Shown here one piece after another: positions 60,188-64,000 of a DNA stretch of 64,000 nt. Every line of letters begins with the position of its first letter. The first letter of the stretch is position 1. The position numbers and the translations under genes were made by a program. The notes beneath the pieces were generated by a model. It had not been told where the DNA came from. It saw nothing but the letters and a program-made list of their open reading frames with translations, and made no database searches. The stretch comes from Nemania diffusa (Eukaryota; Ascomycota; Sordariomycetes; Xylariales; Xylariaceae), in contig JBBPUQ010000001.1 in NCBI GenBank assembly GCA_038501195.1, positions 5,890,001-5,954,000 on the forward strand. Reading direction: 5' to 3'.

Positions 60188-61716
60188 ATCACTACACGAA
60201 GTTGAGCATTGGTAAAGGCGTCTGGCATGTGTGTGAATCCCTGAAGCTCGGTTCGTTGCGAGGTGGAATATATTCATGGTCGGGCTTATTCTATCTTTTT
60301 TATCCTTCTCCAACTTTGGGGGCCTATAATACTCCCCGCCTTTTCCTTGATTGTTATCATCCTATGATTCAGGAGGGTGCTCTTTATGTTTCGTTTACCA
60401 ATTAAGGGCCATCTCGCTCCGTAGACCTTTCACTGCCAAAATACGAAAAATAAAAAACAAGCCCATAATAGAAAATCATAATTAATAATCAGGAATTAAA
60501 CCAAACATCATATATCATTGGACTTATTTCATGATTGATAATTCTTTTGAGGGCTCAACTTACAGTAGAACTTGTAACATAGTGACAGGTAAACATTGCT
60601 AACGCAAGCATTAGGTCATGGATCGGGGCATCAATAGCGGTGAGGTTTTCGGAGAGGGTTTCATTCGGCCTAATTCCTCTGAAGGCCTAACATAACAACT
60701 TCTATCACCTGCATCGGCCCCCCTGTAGTATGTATGTTACCTGTAAGTGGTCAAGCTTCCCAGCCTTGCTAAATGAAGTATTATAGTGGTAATACTATAG
60801 CCATATTTTATAAAACAACAGTACAGTGGGTAAGGATTCAACATGTAGTATCGCACGTACGCGTAAGTAGATGCAAGTATAAGGAATGATTTGGAATCAT
60901 GGGAAGTGCTATTATCAGGCTGTCGGTTGTTCTTATGTCACTCGAAGTAAAGTGTAGATTTAATGTTGTATACCTACATATCGTTTGTGTAGGGCTGCTA
61001 CTTTCGCCAAGCATGACCCCTCACAGATCCGCAAGACTCTGCGTGAGGGGTGCGACTCACGTAATGAAACATTTTCTATGCTACCATGATCCTAAATAGG
61101 CAGAATCTGGCGTAGGTGGGCTCATCGGGCCAACGAAGATCCAGAACATGAGTTAGAGACATTCTTCCACACACTTGTTCTATTCAGAAGCTTGAAATAG
61201 TGATTTTACCTATACAGCAAGTGCACTGCATAGTTATACATAGTGACCATTGAGCCTTCGTCTCTGTTCCTATGGTTATGTAGGGTAGCATTGACTGACG
61301 TGAATACATAATACGCGTAGTGTTTAACCTGGTCTTCTTTAGGACAATAGTTAACTGTATCTTCTTAAACAAGGTATGATAAACTCAAAGGTGCCTATTA
61401 CAAGCCATTCTATTGGCAAAGGATCTATTTCGGTGAGACTGTTACTATATATGGATCATCTACATGGCCACATACAAGCCCAACGGGACTGGTACGTCTC
61501 GTCTGACCTAACAACGGCCCCCATTGCAAAATGAACCTGTATTTCTTCGACGTTTGAAGTTTGCCCAATGCGTATTGTAGTGTCTAACATCCATTATCAC
61601 ATATGAATATCAGTACGGCTTATCAAAAAGGCCGTCATTGATGCTTCAACGGCGACTTCAACCACCTTTCGTACTCTTGAGACTTCCGCTGCATTTTCGA
61701 ACCACCTCAAATCAGA
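60188..61716. other. intergenic, divergent promoters, nothing else recognised
   Basis: 1.5 kb between the SDR and the rhodopsin-like gene. No supported ORF, repeat or RNA gene. Confidence 0.55.
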
Positions 61717-63034
61717 ATGTCGGCCACTAGTATTTATGACTTACCAGCTTATCCGCCGCCGCCAGGAGTCACGGCACAAATTGGCCATGCGCCTAACGGA
61801 AATACCCAAACAGTGGCCGTGATCGCTTTATGCCTCACTCTCACATCTATCGCTGTTGTCCTTCGTGTGTATTCGAGGTTCTTCGTGTTGCGCCAGGTAC
61901 GAGTGCAAGATTATCTTATGCTGGCATCATTCGCTCTCTATGTCGCCCTTATGGTGCTCTACCTCCGCCTTGTCAATTACCCAGGCTGGTTTATCCATAT
62001 CTGGGATTTGACCCTTGGAGAATTCATAGCATTCCTCCACGTGAGTTATTCCCCACCTTTGGCCCATCACTCAGCTGCATAGAGCTACTAAGTTTAGATA
62101 TTGGCTGATCATGTGACCTTGCCAGATCGGCATCATAAGTACATCTGTTTTCTTGGGTTTCTATATTCCTATTAAGACGGCGATCTTGCTAGAATGGATC
62201 AGCATCTTCCTCCCCGATGGAGGCAACAGGCGAAACCTATTCTTCTGGTCATGTCATATTGTTCTTTGGGCCAACCTTATTTTCTGCACTGCAGAATTGT
62301 TCCTGGTCAATCTGTCGTGCATACCACACGAGTACACCTGGAACCGCACTATCAAGGGCTATTGTCGCATCAATACAGCGTACACCAGCCTAGCCGCTTC
62401 TGTCTTCGCATTCTCAACCGATGTCATCATATTTTTCATTCCACAGCGCATCATCTGGACGCTCAACATGTCGTGGCGTCGGAAGATTGGGGTCTCAATT
62501 GTGTTCGCACTTGGGTTGACCGCCTGCACTGCTAGTATCATTCGACTTTATTACACCGTCGAGCGAGCCGGAAGCTCTGATCTCTCTAGCCATCTCTCGT
62601 CAGTGCAGCTCACCGCTGTTGGCGAAGGGGCTGCCGCTCTTCTGGTGTTCTGTGTGCCCGCTATACCAAAAGCCGTGGACTCGCTCAGGCAAACACAGCT
62701 TAAAATTTCGCTTCCCTCTTGGTCGAGCCTGGTTTCAGTTGTTCACCGTAGACCTTCACTGGCCTCCCTTCAGAAGGAGCCACCAAGCGTTGCGGCATCC
62801 CACACTGTCTCACGCGAGGAGCATGATAGGAAAGACTGGCAGGCTAGGTCTGGCTCTGAAACCGACCTCCTGCCCCTAGGCCAATTACCCAGCGGCAAGG
62901 TGAAGCAGAATGATCTCGAGATGGGAAGTATGATCGTGCGGAAGACAGAATTCCAGGCCAGCGAACAATTCCAATTCGACCCGACTCTCGCCTCACAAGA
63001 ACATAGCCGCCAGCACCCTTGGATGCAGAAGTAA
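61717..63034 (+). CDS. rhodopsin-like seven-helix integral membrane protein (fungal SAT4/PTH11-related)
   Basis: Two exons (61717-62040, 62126-63034) around an 85-nt phase-0 intron give 410 residues. About seven hydrophobic helices occupy the first 290 residues, starting VAVIALCLTLTSIAVVLRVYSRF. This N-terminal helix and the later RINTAYTSLAASVFAFSTDVIIF block are characteristic of the fungal rhodopsin-domain family. The C-terminal 120 residues are hydrophilic, Ser-rich and probably cytosolic. It is a plasma-membrane receptor-like protein of unknown ligand. Such genes often occur in or beside secondary-metabolite clusters, but no role is established here. It is the last gene before the AT-rich terminal stretch. 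Confidence 0.85.
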
Positions 63035-63279
63035 ACTTGAAAGATAAGGGCAAGGGGTTGAAAATCGGCATATCAATTAGATCTTAGCAGATTGATGAAC
63101 ATCATGTATTTAAGATGTCCTAAGAACAGAAACTCGGGGTTTTCCAATCTCTTCTTCTCTATGAATTGCGGGGTTGAGGTTTGTTAGAAATAGGGGGTAA
63201 ATTAGGCCCCGTAATTAGGCCCTGCAAGAATCTAACCAGAAGGGAGACGGTGGGCCATTAGGACCACTAATAACAAATA

Positions 63280-64000
63280 CACAAACGTTTTAGCTTTTAA
63301 CTTTTGGCTATTTACTCCGTACGCTATACCTAGAATCTTTTTATACAATTAATAAAATCAATTTTCAAAAGCTATTATATTTATAAAATACTTTTAGTTT
63401 TTAATATTAATAAATTTTACATTTAAATTACTAAATCGTATAAAAATAAAACCTCTGTTTTTGATATTTATAAATTATTTATTTAATAGAGCTATTAATA
63501 TACTTTTTATATGCTACAACAACAAATTCAAGCTTAGAACTTAATTAATTAATTAATTAAATTTCAATTTAAAGCAATTCTTTTTAAAATTTAGTTTTTT
63601 TTTTTTGTACAAAACTAAAAAAATCAATTTATTTAATATAATTTTGTTAAATCTAAAATCTCTATTACTATTTATATAATTAAATATATCTATTTAAATA
63701 ATAATATAAAATAGTAATATCGATCGGACAAAAAACAAAATAAAGCTATATAATATATAACTGAATTTTTTAAACAATATATGCAAAAAAGTTTTATAAT
63801 ATAAAGTTTTAGTAAAAATTATTTTTATAAATTTATATAAATATAAGCTAATATTATTATCAAAAAAAACTAGTTTTATTAATATTATAAAAACTGTTAG
63901 CTAAAATTTATATAATAAAAAAATCAGTTAATTATTTATTAATATAAAAAATATATAATTTTTAGCTAGAACTTTATATAAAAGTTTAATAAATATATAA
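63280..64000. repeat. extremely AT-rich terminal stretch
   Basis: Composition changes abruptly near 63280. The rest is nearly all A/T, with TTAATTAA-type runs (63540-63562) and many TA-rich words, and no coding capacity. This is typical of AT-rich compartments left by repeat-induced point mutation of transposons. The parent element cannot be recognised. It continues beyond the window. Confidence 0.75.

Overview
The window is nuclear DNA of a filamentous ascomycete. Almost every gene is split by short introns (mostly 43-150 nt, GT...AG, often with a CTAAC-like branch site). The gene families are Zn2Cys6 regulators, several cytochromes P450, a highly reducing polyketide synthase (HR-PKS), a fungal class I sesquiterpene cyclase, MFS efflux, a DUF7580-like protein and a rhodopsin-like membrane protein. 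A Sordariomycete, possibly Xylariales, would fit, but that is inference. No tRNA, rRNA, CRISPR array or intact transposon was seen. Gene models were built by hand: exons were joined where splice sites kept frame and extended family-like protein sequence. Most models close in frame.

Left part (1-13.8 kb): 18-bp tandem repeats, an aristolochene-synthase-type sesquiterpene cyclase (1969-3037, -) and a CYP68/CYP503-like P450 (3632-5611, +) form a terpene head. Two genes that look unrelated to metabolism follow: a DUF7580-type protein (6402-8378, -) and a C2H2/coiled-coil protein (8764-11624, +) with a detached C-terminal piece at 11831-11917. Then comes an amidohydrolase of the 6-methylsalicylate-decarboxylase type (12260-13299, -).

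Middle part (13.8-37.4 kb): a Zn2Cys6 regulator, two divergent sister CYP65-like P450s sharing a 962-bp promoter, an SDR, a BBE-type FAD oxidase, an MFS exporter, three AflR-like regulators (one without a zinc cluster) and a fourth P450 of the O-methylsterigmatocystin-oxidoreductase type. This reads as a secondary-metabolite tailoring and regulation block. A 4.7-kb stretch without recognisable genes follows (37.4-42.1 kb).

Right part (42.1-63.0 kb): a secreted esterase and a membrane-anchored fumarate-reductase-like flavoprotein (both GC-rich), an 11-exon, 2,420-residue HR-PKS (KS-AT-DH-degenerate cMT-ER-KR-ACP, 47690-55767, -), then an AYR1-like SDR with an 8-nt microexon, a cupin protein with a GC-AG intron, a second SDR and a rhodopsin-like membrane protein. 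The window ends in extremely AT-rich DNA (63.3-64.0 kb).

Working hypothesis: one large or two adjacent biosynthetic clusters. The terpene cyclase would make an eremophilane-type skeleton and the four P450s, SDRs and FAD oxidase would oxidise it. The HR-PKS could supply a reduced acyl chain, as in acylated eremophilanes known from Xylariales. No acyltransferase that would join the halves, and no thioesterase domain, was found, so a shared product is inference.
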